Positions 1 to 9,139 of a stretch of DNA of 16,461 nucleotides are shown here, in pieces. The first letter of the stretch is position 1. Every line of letters begins with the position of its first letter. The position numbers were made by a program, and so were the translations under genes. This DNA comes from 2-02-FULL-66-14 sp037443705. GTDB taxonomy: Bacteria; Pseudomonadota; Gammaproteobacteria; Burkholderiales; SG8-39. Location of the stretch: NCBI GenBank assembly GCA_037443705.1, contig JBBINV010000070.1, forward strand, positions 1-16,461. Direction: 5' to 3'. The notes beneath the pieces were generated by a model. It saw only the letters and a list, made by a program, of their open reading frames with translations. It was not told the DNA's origin and did no database searches.

Positions 1-218
1 CCGCGCCGGCGCCCGTCGCGCAGGCGGTTCCCGACGCGGCGCCGGTGGCGCCGGGGGCTCAGGCCGGAAAGCGGCGCGACCCGGTGCGCGTGCCTCTGCC
101 CGCAGCGACCGATGACTACCTTCTGGCGCACCAGGGCTACTCGCCGCGCAACTCGTTGCAGGGCGTGGCGCCGTACGTGCGCGCCGCCTCCGTGACCGCC
201 GGCGCGAGAGTGCCGTGA
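1..218 (+). CDS. rseA: Anti-sigma-E factor RseA (MucA-like), C-terminal fragment
   Basis: This is the 3' end of a gene that starts before the window; the reading frame begins at base 3 and ends with TGA at 216-218, leaving 71 visible residues. The visible part starts with an Ala/Pro-rich linker and ends with a conserved-looking tail containing YLLAHQGYSPRNSLQGVAPY, which I recognise from betaproteobacterial RseA/MucA proteins. In the family, the inner-membrane anti-sigma factor holds RpoE inactive, and its periplasmic C-terminal part is the region bound by RseB. The transmembrane and sigma-binding parts lie outside the window. The stop overlaps the rseB GTG start by 4 bp (GTGA, 215-218), and the gene order rseA-rseB-protease supports the call. 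The identification rests on this short tail plus the context. Confidence 0.8.
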   Translation, partial: APAPVAQAVPDAAPVAPGAQAGKRRDPVRVPLPAATDDYLLAHQGYSPRNSLQGVAPYVRAASVTAGARVP

Positions 219-1195
219 GGGCGGCGGCGCTCGCCCTGGCGCTCGGCGCCGCCGTCGCGCAAGCGCAACCCGCGGCGCGAGGCGCGCCGCAGGACGTGCC
301 GGAAGGGCTCGCGCTGCTGCGCAAAATCCAGCTCGCCACCGAGAAGCTCTCGTACAGCGGCACGTTCGTCTACCAGCAGGGCGATCGCACCGAGACCTCG
401 CGCATCACGCGCCTCGCCAACCGCGGCGGCGCGATCGAGAAGCTCGAGGCGCTCGACGGCCTGCCGCGCGAGATTGTGCGATCGGGCGACACGGTCAAGT
501 GCTACCTGCCCGACAGCCGGACGGTCAAGGTGGAACGCGGCGGGGACCCGCGCCGCTTCCCGGCGCTGCTGCCCGAACGGCTGTCCGATCTCGCCGAGAA
601 CTACCTCATCACCCCCGGGGAGCGGGCGCGGATCGCGGGCTACGAATGCGAGTCGGTGACGCTGACGCCGCGCGACGAGCTGCGCTACGGCTACACGCTC
701 TGGGCCGACGCGGCGAGCGGGATGCTGCTGCGCGCGCGCACCTTCAACGACAAAGGGGAAATGGTCGAGCAGTTCACGTTCACCCAGCTCACCATCGGCG
801 GGGTGACGCGCGACCGGCTGAAGCCCAACCCGGCGTCGCGCAACTGGCGCGTGGAAGACGCGGCGAGCACGCCCGTCGATCTCGCGAAATCGGGATGGAC
901 CGTGCGCGCCGACCTGCCCGGGTTCCGCAAGGTGGTCGAGGTGCGCCGCCGGCTTCGCGAATCGAACGGCGTCGCGCATGTGGTGTATTCCGACGGCCTG
1001 GCGGCGGTCTCCGTGTTCATCGAGCCGCTGACCAATCGCGCCGAAGAGTCGCGCACCGGGCTCTCGAGCATCGGCGCGATCAATATCTACACGCGCGAGG
1101 TCGCCAATCATCGGGTGACGGTAGTCGGCGAGGCGCCGGCGGCGAGCGTTCAGCGGGTCGCCGACCGCGTCGAATTCAGGCGTCCAACCCAGTAG
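215..1195 (+). CDS. rseB: Sigma-E regulatory protein RseB (MucB)
   Basis: A 326-residue periplasmic protein that in known systems binds the periplasmic end of RseA and protects it from cleavage until mislocalised lipids or LPS release it. The N-terminus is a short signal peptide (AALALALGAAVAQA, likely cut after A17). The N-terminal LolA-like lipid-binding domain covers about residues 28-190, with the family-typical LSYSGTFVYQQGDRTETSRI near residue 45. A smaller C-terminal domain covers about 215-320. The start is GTG at 215, overlapping the rseA stop, which implies translational coupling; a start here gives a complete signal peptide. It is followed 13 bp later by the periplasmic protease gene. 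No rseC/mucC gene lies between them. Length and domain order are normal for the family. Confidence 0.93.
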   Translation: MRAAALALALGAAVAQAQPAARGAPQDVPEGLALLRKIQLATEKLSYSGTFVYQQGDRTETSRITRLANRGGAIEKLEALDGLPREIVRSGDTVKCYLPDSRTVKVERGGDPRRFPALLPERLSDLAENYLITPGERARIAGYECESVTLTPRDELRYGYTLWADAASGMLLRARTFNDKGEMVEQFTFTQLTIGGVTRDRLKPNPASRNWRVEDAASTPVDLAKSGWTVRADLPGFRKVVEVRRRLRESNGVAHVVYSDGLAAVSVFIEPLTNRAEESRTGLSSIGAINIYTREVANHRVTVVGEAPAASVQRVADRVEFRRPTQ

Positions 1196-1208
1196 GGAGA
1201 ATGCGAGC

Positions 1209-2633
1209 ATGGTCCGGTTGAGGAGTCTTCCCGTCCTGTCGTTCCTTGCGTGCGCGACGCTCGCCGTCGCGCAAGGCCGCGAGCTGCCCGATTTCACGGG
1301 TCTCGTGGAGGCGCAGGGCGCCGCGGTGGTGAACATCAGCACCACGCAGGCGGTGCGGCGGACGGCCCTGCCGCAGATCCCCAACGTCGAGGACGAGGAG
1401 ATCATGGAGTTCTTCCGGCGCTTCATCCCGCGCCAACCGGGACCGGGGCAGGCGCCGCGCTCCGAGGCAAGGTCGCTCGGCTCAGGCTTCATCATCAGTG
1501 CCGACGGCTACATCCTCACGAACGCGCACGTGGTCGAAGGCGCCGACGAGATCAACGTCCGCCTCACCGACAAGCGCGAGTACAAGGCGAAGGTGATCGG
1601 CGCCGACAAGCGCACCGACGTCGCGCTCATCAAGATCGACGCGGCCAATCTTCCGGCGGTGCGCTTCGGCGACCCCGGCCGGCTCAAGGTCGGCGAGTGG
1701 GTGGTCGCGATCGGCGCGCCGTTCGGCTTCGAGAACACCGTGACCGCGGGCATCGTCTCGGCGAAGGGGAGGTCGCTGCCGCAGGAGAACTTCGTCCCGT
1801 TCATCCAGACCGACGTCGCGATCAACCCCGGCAACTCGGGCGGGCCGCTGTTCAACATGAAGGGCGAAGTGGTCGGGGTCAACTCCCAGATCTACAGCCG
1901 TACCGGCGGATTCATGGGCCTGTCGTTCGCGATTCCGATCGACGTCGCGATGGACGTCCAGAAGCAGCTTCGCGAAAAGGGGCGGGTGTCGCGCGGCCGC
2001 ATCGGCGTCGTGATCCAGGAGGTGACCAGGGACCTCGCGACCTCGTTCGGTCTGGACCGGCCGCGCGGGGCGCTGGTGAACTCGGTGGAAAAGGGCAGCC
2101 CAGCGGACAAGGGCGGCATCGAGGCGACCGACATCATCACGCGCTTCGACGGCAAGCCCGTGGAGTCCTCGAGCGATCTTCCCCGGATGGTCGGTGCGAC
2201 CCGGCCGGGCGCCAGGGCAGAGGTCGAGGTCTGGCGCAAGGGCGCCCCCCGCACGCTGACCTTGACCGTGGGCGAGCTGCACGAGGAGCGCGTGGCGGCG
2301 CGCGAAAGCCCGCGTGCGCAGAAACCGGCGGAAGCCGCGCCCAACCGGCTCGGCGTGGTGGTCGCCGAGCTTTCCGCGGAGAAAAAGCGCGGCCTCAAGG
2401 TCGATCACGGCGTCGAGGTGACCGAAGTGCGGCCCGAGGCGCGCGCCGAGCTGCGCAAGGGCGACGTGCTGCTCACGCTCGTCCACAAGGGCAGGCACAC
2501 GGAGCTGAAGTCGGTGGATCAGCTGAACCGGGTGCTCGCCGGGATGGAGAAAGACGCGGTGATCACGCTGCACGTCCGGCGAGGCGAGAGCACCGCGTTC
2601 GTGACCGTCAACGGCCTGACGGACAAGGGCTGA
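1209..2633 (+). CDS. mucD: Periplasmic serine protease, DegP/HtrA (MucD) family
   Basis: A 474-residue HtrA protease that degrades or chaperones misfolded envelope proteins and in MucD-type systems helps restrain sigma-E. An N-terminal signal peptide (about residues 1-21, LACATLAVAQ) directs export. The trypsin-like domain carries a full catalytic triad: H107 in TNAHVV, D137 in KRTDVALIK and S210 in NPGNSGGP. Two PDZ domains follow, at about 260-355 and 378-470. ATG at 1209 is preceded by a good Shine-Dalgarno, AGGGAGA, at about 1194-1200; an ATG at 1201 is out of frame. The second PDZ is complete, as in DegP/DegQ/MucD rather than the single-PDZ DegS. I use mucD because of its place after rseA-rseB; degP or degQ would be equally valid family names. 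Confidence 0.93.
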   Translation: MVRLRSLPVLSFLACATLAVAQGRELPDFTGLVEAQGAAVVNISTTQAVRRTALPQIPNVEDEEIMEFFRRFIPRQPGPGQAPRSEARSLGSGFIISADGYILTNAHVVEGADEINVRLTDKREYKAKVIGADKRTDVALIKIDAANLPAVRFGDPGRLKVGEWVVAIGAPFGFENTVTAGIVSAKGRSLPQENFVPFIQTDVAINPGNSGGPLFNMKGEVVGVNSQIYSRTGGFMGLSFAIPIDVAMDVQKQLREKGRVSRGRIGVVIQEVTRDLATSFGLDRPRGALVNSVEKGSPADKGGIEATDIITRFDGKPVESSSDLPRMVGATRPGARAEVEVWRKGAPRTLTLTVGELHEERVAARESPRAQKPAEAAPNRLGVVVAELSAEKKRGLKVDHGVEVTEVRPEARAELRKGDVLLTLVHKGRHTELKSVDQLNRVLAGMEKDAVITLHVRRGESTAFVTVNGLTDKG

Positions 2634-2727
2634 AAGAGGACCATCGTCCCCGCGCATGGAGGGATCCAGGCGCCTGTTGAAGTAGAATCGCGGCTCTCCG
2701 GAGGGTGCTGCGGCACCCTCTTTGCTT
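2634..2727 (+). promoter_or_regulatory. mucD-lepA spacer with possible -10 box and hairpin
   Basis: This 94-bp spacer is the largest gap inside the first gene block. TAGAAT at 2683-2688 could be a -10 box for lepA, but I see no convincing -35 about 17 bp upstream. The 3' end is a perfect hairpin directly before the lepA start, described separately. The sequence supports regulation at this junction, but not which kind. Confidence 0.35.
2701..2720 (+). promoter_or_regulatory. Hairpin at the lepA translation start
   Basis: GAGGGTGC (2701-2708) and GCACCCTC (2713-2720) form a perfect 8-bp stem with loop TGCG. It is followed by TTTGCTT and then the lepA ATG at 2728. The only Shine-Dalgarno-like run near lepA, GGAGGG (2700-2705), lies in the 5' arm. 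The stem could hide the ribosome binding site or act as a weak attenuator; the following T-run is interrupted, so it is a poor intrinsic terminator. Confidence 0.6.
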
Positions 2728-4523
<1,796 letters not shown>

Positions 4524-4527
<4 letters not shown>

Positions 4528-5312
4528 GCTTCGCGGCGTTTCTGTTCCTCCTGCTTGCCGTGACGGGCGCGGTCTGGCTCTTGGACCTCGCCTGGCTGCG
4601 GAAATCCCGGGCGAAGGATGCCAAGCAGCCGTGGTGGGTCGAATACTCGATCAGCTTCTTTCCGGTGATCCTGATCGTGTTCGTGCTGCGCTCGTTCCTG
4701 GTCGAGCCGTTCAAGATCCCCTCGGGCTCGATGATCCCGACGCTGCTGGTGGGCGACTTCATCCTGGTGAACAAGTACACCTACGGCATCCGGATCCCGA
4801 TCCTCAACGTCAAGGTGGCGGACGTGAACGGCCCCCGGCGCGGCGACGTGATGGTGTTCCGCTATCCCGTGGACCCGGGGCTCGACTACATCAAGCGTGT
4901 GGTAGGGCTGCCCGGCGACCGGATCGAATACCGCGACAAACGCCTCAGCATCAACGGCACGCCGGTCGAGGTGCGGAGAATCGAGGATTATCTTTCGCGC
5001 GAGCGCATGCAGTTCTCACGCCGCTATCTCGAGCGCCTCGGCGAGGCGGAGCACGAGATTCTGGTCGACGAGGACGCGCCGCCGTTCACCCCGAACCCGC
5101 ACGCTTTTCCGTTCTCCGGCAATTGCCACTACAATATGAACGGCCTGGCGTGCACGGTGCCGCCGGGGCATTACTTCGTCATGGGCGACAACCGGGACAA
5201 TTCGAGCGACAGCCGGGTCTGGGGCTTCGTCCCGGACCGGAACATCGTCGGCAAGGCCTTCTTCATCTGGCTCAACTTCAACGAGCTCGGAAGGTTCGGC
5301 TCGTTCCGGTAA
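4524..5312 (+). CDS. lepB: Signal peptidase I (LepB)
   Basis: A 262-residue inner-membrane serine protease that removes signal peptides from exported proteins. Two hydrophobic segments (about residues 3-21 and 43-60) precede the periplasmic catalytic domain. The Ser/Lys dyad is visible as S69 in IPSGSMIPTL and K124 in DYIKRVVGLPGD. The conserved box GDNRDNSSDSRVWG is at 221-234. GTG at 4524 overlaps the lepA TGA (GTGA) and gives the expected first membrane segment; the frame is open further upstream, but that part lies inside lepA and is not needed. The protein is shorter than E. coli LepB (324 residues), as is usual in this group. It is followed after 29 bp by the DUF4845 gene. Confidence 0.96.
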
Positions 5313-5341
5313 CGGCGCCGGCCACTGGGAGATCGAACGAC

Positions 5342-5710
5342 ATGCGCAACCGCCAGCTCGGCGTCAGCCTCACCGGACTCCTCGTCGGGGCGATCATCCT
5401 CGTCATTGCGGCGCTGTTCGGGATGAAAACGATTCCCTCGTACCTGGAATTCTTCGCTGCGAAGAAGCTGATCACGCAGATCGCGAACGAGCGCCCGGCC
5501 ACGCCGACGGAGGCGCGCCGCTCCTTCGACCTCAAATCCGGAATCGACGACGTGCGCAGCATCCAGTCCAAGGACCTCGAGATCAGCAAGGAGGGCAACG
5601 AGGTCGTGATCTCGTTCGCCTACCGCAAGGAGGTGCCGCTCTTCGGCAATATGGGCCTGTACATGGACTTCGTCGCCGACTCGAAGGGACGCGAGAAGGC
5701 GCCCGAATGA
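5342..5710 (+). CDS. DUF4845 single-pass membrane protein
   Basis: A 122-residue protein of unknown function. Residues 7-27 (GVSLTGLLVGAIILVIAALFG) form one membrane segment preceded by the positive stretch RNR, so the remainder probably faces the periplasm. The N-terminus superficially resembles a type IV pilin leader (QLGVSLTGLL) but lacks the conserved glutamate after the cleavage point. I recognise it as the DUF4845 protein usually encoded between lepB and rnc in Beta- and Gammaproteobacteria; position and length both fit. The start ATG at 5342 has Shine-Dalgarno GGGAGA at 5327-5332. The stop is 13 bp before the rnc start. Its conserved link to lepB suggests an envelope or secretion role, but that is inference from position only. 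Confidence 0.85.
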   Translation: MRNRQLGVSLTGLLVGAIILVIAALFGMKTIPSYLEFFAAKKLITQIANERPATPTEARRSFDLKSGIDDVRSIQSKDLEISKEGNEVVISFAYRKEVPLFGNMGLYMDFVADSKGREKAPE

Positions 5711-5723
5711 CGGCGGGCGCGCC

Positions 5724-6395
5724 TTGTCGCGTTTCACGCTACTTGAAAGGCGCCTCGGGCATCGTTTTGCCGATCCGGCGCTCGTCGAGCAGGCGCTGAC
5801 GCATCGCAGCTTCGGCTCGCCGCACAACGAGCGGCTCGAGTTCCTCGGCGACGGGGTGCTCGGCTGCGTGATCACCGAGGAGCTGTTCGGCCGCTTTCCC
5901 GAGGCAGCGGAAGGGCGGCTCACCCACGCCCGGGCCGAGCTCGTGCGCGAGTCGGCGCTCGCGGGGATCGCGCGCGCAATGGGGCTCTCGGAATTCCTGC
6001 GCCTGGGCGAGGGGGCGCTGCGCAGCGGCGCCTCCGGCCGCGCCTCGATCCTCGCCGATACGCTCGAGGCGCTGTTCGGCGCCGTGTTCCTCGACGGCGG
6101 CTACGAGGCCGCGCGGCGCTCGGTCCTGCGATGCTTCGGCGACGCGCTTGCGGCAGTGGACGTGGGGCGGCTCAAGAAGGATCCCAAGACCCGGCTGCAG
6201 GAATACCTCCAGGCGAAGCGGCTCCGGCTCCCGCAGTACCGGCTGGTCGCGACGCGCGGTCCCAAGCAGCAGCAGATCTTCGAGATCGAGTGCGCGGTGG
6301 CCGACCTGCAGCTGGCGGCCGCCGGCGAAGGCTCGTCGCGCCTCGCCGCGGAAAAGCAGGCCGCCGAGAACGTCCTGAAGCTGATCGAGCCATGA
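5724..6395 (+). CDS. rnc: Ribonuclease III
   Basis: A 223-residue double-strand-specific endoribonuclease that processes rRNA precursors and structured mRNAs. The signature HNERLEFLGD is at 34-43, with metal/catalytic residues E36, E39, D43, E63, D112 and E115 aligning to those of E. coli. KKDPKTRLQEYLQ begins at 151 and opens the double-stranded RNA-binding domain (about 154-222). The start is TTG at 5724: no other in-frame start lies upstream, and this one gives an N-terminus (FTLLERRLGHRF) that aligns with family members. The ATG overlapping the DUF4845 stop at 5707 is in another frame. No strong Shine-Dalgarno is visible, so the rare start may limit expression; rnc is often autoregulated. 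The stop overlaps the era ATG by 4 bp. Confidence 0.96.
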   Translation: MSRFTLLERRLGHRFADPALVEQALTHRSFGSPHNERLEFLGDGVLGCVITEELFGRFPEAAEGRLTHARAELVRESALAGIARAMGLSEFLRLGEGALRSGASGRASILADTLEALFGAVFLDGGYEAARRSVLRCFGDALAAVDVGRLKKDPKTRLQEYLQAKRLRLPQYRLVATRGPKQQQIFEIECAVADLQLAAAGEGSSRLAAEKQAAENVLKLIEP

Positions 6396-7288
6396 CCGGC
6401 GGCACCGCTTCTTTCCGGTGCGGGACCGTGGCGCTCGCCGGGCGCCCGAACACGGGCAAGTCGAGCCTGCTCAACCGGCTCGTCGGCCAGAAGCTCGCGA
6501 TCGTCTCGCCGAGGGCGCAGACGACGCGCCACCTCGTCAGCGGAATCCTGACCACCGCCGACTGCCAGTACGTGTTCGTCGATCTTCCGGGCTACCAGAC
6601 GCGCTATGCCGGGAGCCTGAACCGCGCGCTCAACCGCCGCGCGGCCGAGGGTGCGCGCGACTGCGACGTGGTGGTGCTGGTGGTCGAGGCGCTGAAGCTC
6701 GGTCCCGGGGACCGGGCGGCCCTCGCCCGGATCCCGGCGGCGCAGCGCGCCGTCGTGGCGGTCAACAAGATCGATCTCGTCCGGAAGGATTCCGACCTGC
6801 TGCCCTTTGTCGCGCGCCTCGCCGCCGAGCGCGAGTTCGCGGCGATCGTTCCGGTCTCGGCGCGCACCGGCCGCAACCTCCCGGAGCTGCTGCGCGCGAT
6901 CCGCGCCGAGCTCCCTGCGGGCCCGGCCGCGTATCCGCCCGATCAGCTCACCAGCCGCGACGAGCGCTTCTTCGCTGCCGAGCTTCTGCGCGAGAAGCTT
7001 TTCCGCGCGCTCGGCGACGAGCTGCCGTACCGCTGCGCCGTGGTGATCGACCGCTTCCGGGAAGAAGGCAGGCTTCGCCGCATCGAGGCGACGATCTGGG
7101 TGGAGCGCGAGAGCCAGAAGCCCATTCTGATCGGCTCGGACGGGGTGACGCTCAAGCGGATCGCCTCGGCGGCACGGCGCGACATGGAGCGGCTGTTCGG
7201 CGGCAAGGTGCATCTGGAGGTCTGGGTCAGGGTGAAGCGCGACTGGACTGCCGACGAGCGCGCGCTCCGCCAGCTGGGATACGCATGA
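6392..7288 (+). CDS. era: GTPase Era, 16S rRNA / 30S assembly factor
   Basis: A 298-residue essential GTPase that binds the 3' end of 16S rRNA during small-subunit maturation. The G domain shows G1 GRPNTGKS (17-24), G2 around QTTRH (43-47), G3 DLPG (64-67), G4 NKID (125-128) and G5 SAR (156-158). The C-terminal KH domain has its GxxG loop as GSDG (248-251). G3 reads DLPGYQ where Era normally has DTPG; the invariant D and G remain. G1 has T where V is usual. ATG at 6392 overlaps the rnc stop (ATGA), and its own stop overlaps recO the same way. Rnc-Era-RecO adjacency is widely conserved. Confidence 0.96.
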   Translation: MTGGTASFRCGTVALAGRPNTGKSSLLNRLVGQKLAIVSPRAQTTRHLVSGILTTADCQYVFVDLPGYQTRYAGSLNRALNRRAAEGARDCDVVVLVVEALKLGPGDRAALARIPAAQRAVVAVNKIDLVRKDSDLLPFVARLAAEREFAAIVPVSARTGRNLPELLRAIRAELPAGPAAYPPDQLTSRDERFFAAELLREKLFRALGDELPYRCAVVIDRFREEGRLRRIEATIWVERESQKPILIGSDGVTLKRIASAARRDMERLFGGKVHLEVWVRVKRDWTADERALRQLGYA

Positions 7289-8004
7289 GCCGGCGCCGCG
7301 CCGACCGCGAGCCGGGGTACGTGCTCCACAGCTATCCCTACAAGGAGACGAGCCTCATCGTGGAGGCGTTCACGCGCCGCTACGGGCGGGTGGGATTGCT
7401 CGCGCGCGGCGCGCGGCGCCCGCGCTCGGGAATCCGCGGGGTGCTTATCGCGTTCCACCCGCTGCGCCTCACCTGGAGCGGCTCGGCGGAGCTCGGCACG
7501 CTCGCCGGCGCGGAGTGGGCGGGCGGGCAGCGCTCGCTCGCGGGCCTCGCGTTGATGTGCGGCTTCTACCTGAACGAGCTGCTCCTGAAGCTGCTGCCGC
7601 GCGAGGACCCGCACGAGCTCCTGTTCGATGCCTACGGCGAGAGCCTCGCGCGCCTCGCCCGCGGCGCCGACCCCGCGGCGGTGCTGCGCGCGTTCGAGCG
7701 GCGGCTCCTCGCCGAGCTCGGGTATGCTCCCCTTCTTGACCGCGACGCCGCGACCGGCGCGCCGATCGAGCCGGACCGCCGCTACGTCTACGAACCGGAC
7801 CGCGGCTTCGTCCCCGCGAACGGCCGCACGCCGGAGAGCGCCGTGGTGCGAGGACGGACGCTGCTCGACATCGCTCATGACGACTATTCGCAGCCCGAGA
7901 CCCGCGACGAGGCCCGGAGGCTCATGCGCGAGCTGATCGCGCAGCGCCTCGGCGGGCAGCTGCTGCATACGCGCGCGGTCCTGAAGGAGCTGCAGGACCT
8001 GTGA
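7285..8004 (+). CDS. recO: DNA repair protein RecO
   Basis: A 239-residue recombination mediator that with RecR helps load RecA onto SSB-coated single-stranded DNA. The N-terminal OB-fold shows the family pattern GYVLHSYPYKETSLIVEAFT (11-30), followed by RYGRVGLLARGARRPRS. The helical C-terminal domain starts near residue 85 (LALMCGFYLNELLLKLLPRED). The zinc-binding cysteines of some RecO proteins are absent; the only cysteine seen is near residue 91, as is common in Proteobacteria. ATG at 7285 overlaps the era stop (ATGA). The stop overlaps the pdxJ GTG (GTGA). Length matches E. coli RecO (242). Confidence 0.94.
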   Translation: MSRRRADREPGYVLHSYPYKETSLIVEAFTRRYGRVGLLARGARRPRSGIRGVLIAFHPLRLTWSGSAELGTLAGAEWAGGQRSLAGLALMCGFYLNELLLKLLPREDPHELLFDAYGESLARLARGADPAAVLRAFERRLLAELGYAPLLDRDAATGAPIEPDRRYVYEPDRGFVPANGRTPESAVVRGRTLLDIAHDDYSQPETRDEARRLMRELIAQRLGGQLLHTRAVLKELQDL

Positions 8005-8759
8005 TCGAGCTCGGCGTCAACATCGATCACGTCGCGACCGTCCGGCAGGCGCGCCGCACCTACGAGCCCGACCCGGTCTGGGCCGCGGTCGAGGCACACC
8101 TCGGCGGCGCCGACGGCATCACGGTGCACCTGCGCGAAGACCGCCGCCACATCCAGGACGAGGACGTGCGGCGGCTGCGCGAGCTCACGCACATCCGGCT
8201 CAACCTCGAGATGGCGGCGACCGACGAGATGGTCGCGATCGCGCGCCGGATCCGGCCGGAGATGGCGATGCTCGTGCCGGAGGGACGGCAGGAGGTGACT
8301 ACCGAGGGCGGCCTGGACGTCCAGTCCCAGGAACGGCGGCTGAAGGACATCGTAGCGCGACTGTCCGAGGCCGGAATCACGGTCTCGGTATTCATCGACG
8401 CCGATCCGCGTCAGGTCGAGGCGGCGAGGCGCGTCGGCGCGGCGGTGTGTGAGGTGCATACCGGGCCCTACGCGCACGCGTTCCATTTCATGGGGCGTGA
8501 CGCCGGAAGTCCCGGCGTGGTCGCCGAGCTCGACAAGATCCGCGAATCGGGCGAGCAGATCCGGTCGCTCGGCATGCGCTTCAACGCGGGCCACGCGCTC
8601 AACTACTTCAACGTGGAGCCGGTGGCGCGGCTGCCGGGCGTGCGCGAGCTCCACATCGGCCATGCGATCGTCTCGCGCGCCGTTTTCGTCGGAATGCGGG
8701 AGGCCGTGCGCGAGATGAAGCGCTTGATCGTGGATGCGGCGCACGCCGCCGAGCCATGA
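8001..8759 (+). CDS. pdxJ: Pyridoxine 5'-phosphate synthase PdxJ
   Basis: A 252-residue cytosolic TIM-barrel enzyme that condenses 1-deoxy-D-xylulose 5-phosphate with 3-amino-2-oxopropyl phosphate to pyridoxine 5'-phosphate, the last ring-forming step of DXP-dependent vitamin B6 synthesis. Visible signature residues are N7 and H10 in GVNIDHVATVR, H43/R45/H50 in ITVHLREDRRHI, E70 in IRLNLEM, and H198 in FNAGHALNYFN. The start is GTG at 8001, overlapping the recO stop; AAGGAG lies at 7984-7989. The stop overlaps the acpS ATG by 4 bp. The recO-pdxJ-acpS order is common in Proteobacteria. All key residues are present. Confidence 0.97.
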   Translation: MIELGVNIDHVATVRQARRTYEPDPVWAAVEAHLGGADGITVHLREDRRHIQDEDVRRLRELTHIRLNLEMAATDEMVAIARRIRPEMAMLVPEGRQEVTTEGGLDVQSQERRLKDIVARLSEAGITVSVFIDADPRQVEAARRVGAAVCEVHTGPYAHAFHFMGRDAGSPGVVAELDKIRESGEQIRSLGMRFNAGHALNYFNVEPVARLPGVRELHIGHAIVSRAVFVGMREAVREMKRLIVDAAHAAEP

Positions 8760-9139
8760 TCTACGGCGTCGGACAGGACCTGGTCGAGATTTCCCGCATC
8801 GAGCGCGCGCTCGAGCGTTTCGGGGATCGGTTTGCAAGAAGGATTCTTTCGGAGAGCGAGCTTCGAAGATTCTCCAACCATCCGAAACCCGCGGCCTTCC
8901 TCGCGAAGCGTTTCGCCGCCAAGGAGGCGTTCACCAAGGCGCTCGGCACCGGGATCCACGCGCCGGCCAACTGGCATGGGGTGTGGGTGAGCAATCTGAA
9001 ATCCGGAAAGCCTCAGCTGGAGTTTTCCGAGCCGCTGAGGGAATTTCTGGGCCGAAAAAACATTATCCGCTGCCATCTCTCCCTCACGGACGAGCGCGAG
9101 ATCGCTGCGGCCACGGTGATCCTCGAATGCGACGCCTGA
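8756..9139 (+). CDS. acpS: Holo-[acyl-carrier-protein] synthase AcpS
   Basis: A 127-residue phosphopantetheinyl transferase that moves 4'-phosphopantetheine from CoA to apo-ACP, activating fatty acid synthesis. The two family motifs are present: GVGQDLVEISRIE at 4-16, with metal-binding D8, and KRFAAKEAFTKALGTG at 51-66, with E57. ATG at 8756 overlaps the pdxJ stop; the 3' end overlaps nagZ by 13 bp. The middle and end of the gene (about 8820-9100) are visibly richer in A/T than the neighbours, including a run of six A's. The reading frame stays intact and the length is normal. Confidence 0.95.
   Translation: MIYGVGQDLVEISRIERALERFGDRFARRILSESELRRFSNHPKPAAFLAKRFAAKEAFTKALGTGIHAPANWHGVWVSNLKSGKPQLEFSEPLREFLGRKNIIRCHLSLTDEREIAAATVILECDA

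Noticed and set aside
1196..1208. Possible rseC/mucC gene between rseB and the protease
   Set aside because: Only 13 bp are present; the gene is absent at this position.
137..1495. Long minus-strand open frame (about 450 codons) opposite rseB and mucD
   Set aside because: Arg/Ala/His-rich with no recognisable motif; high-GC coding DNA often leaves the opposite strand open, and the plus-strand genes here are certain.
2656..2685. Short upstream reading frame of nine codons before lepA
   Set aside because: No Shine-Dalgarno before its ATG and no tell-tale regulatory codons; such short frames are expected by chance.
5342..5400. DUF4845 protein as a type IV pilin-like protein
   Set aside because: The N-terminus resembles a pilin leader but lacks the conserved glutamate, and gene position identifies it as the usual DUF4845 protein.
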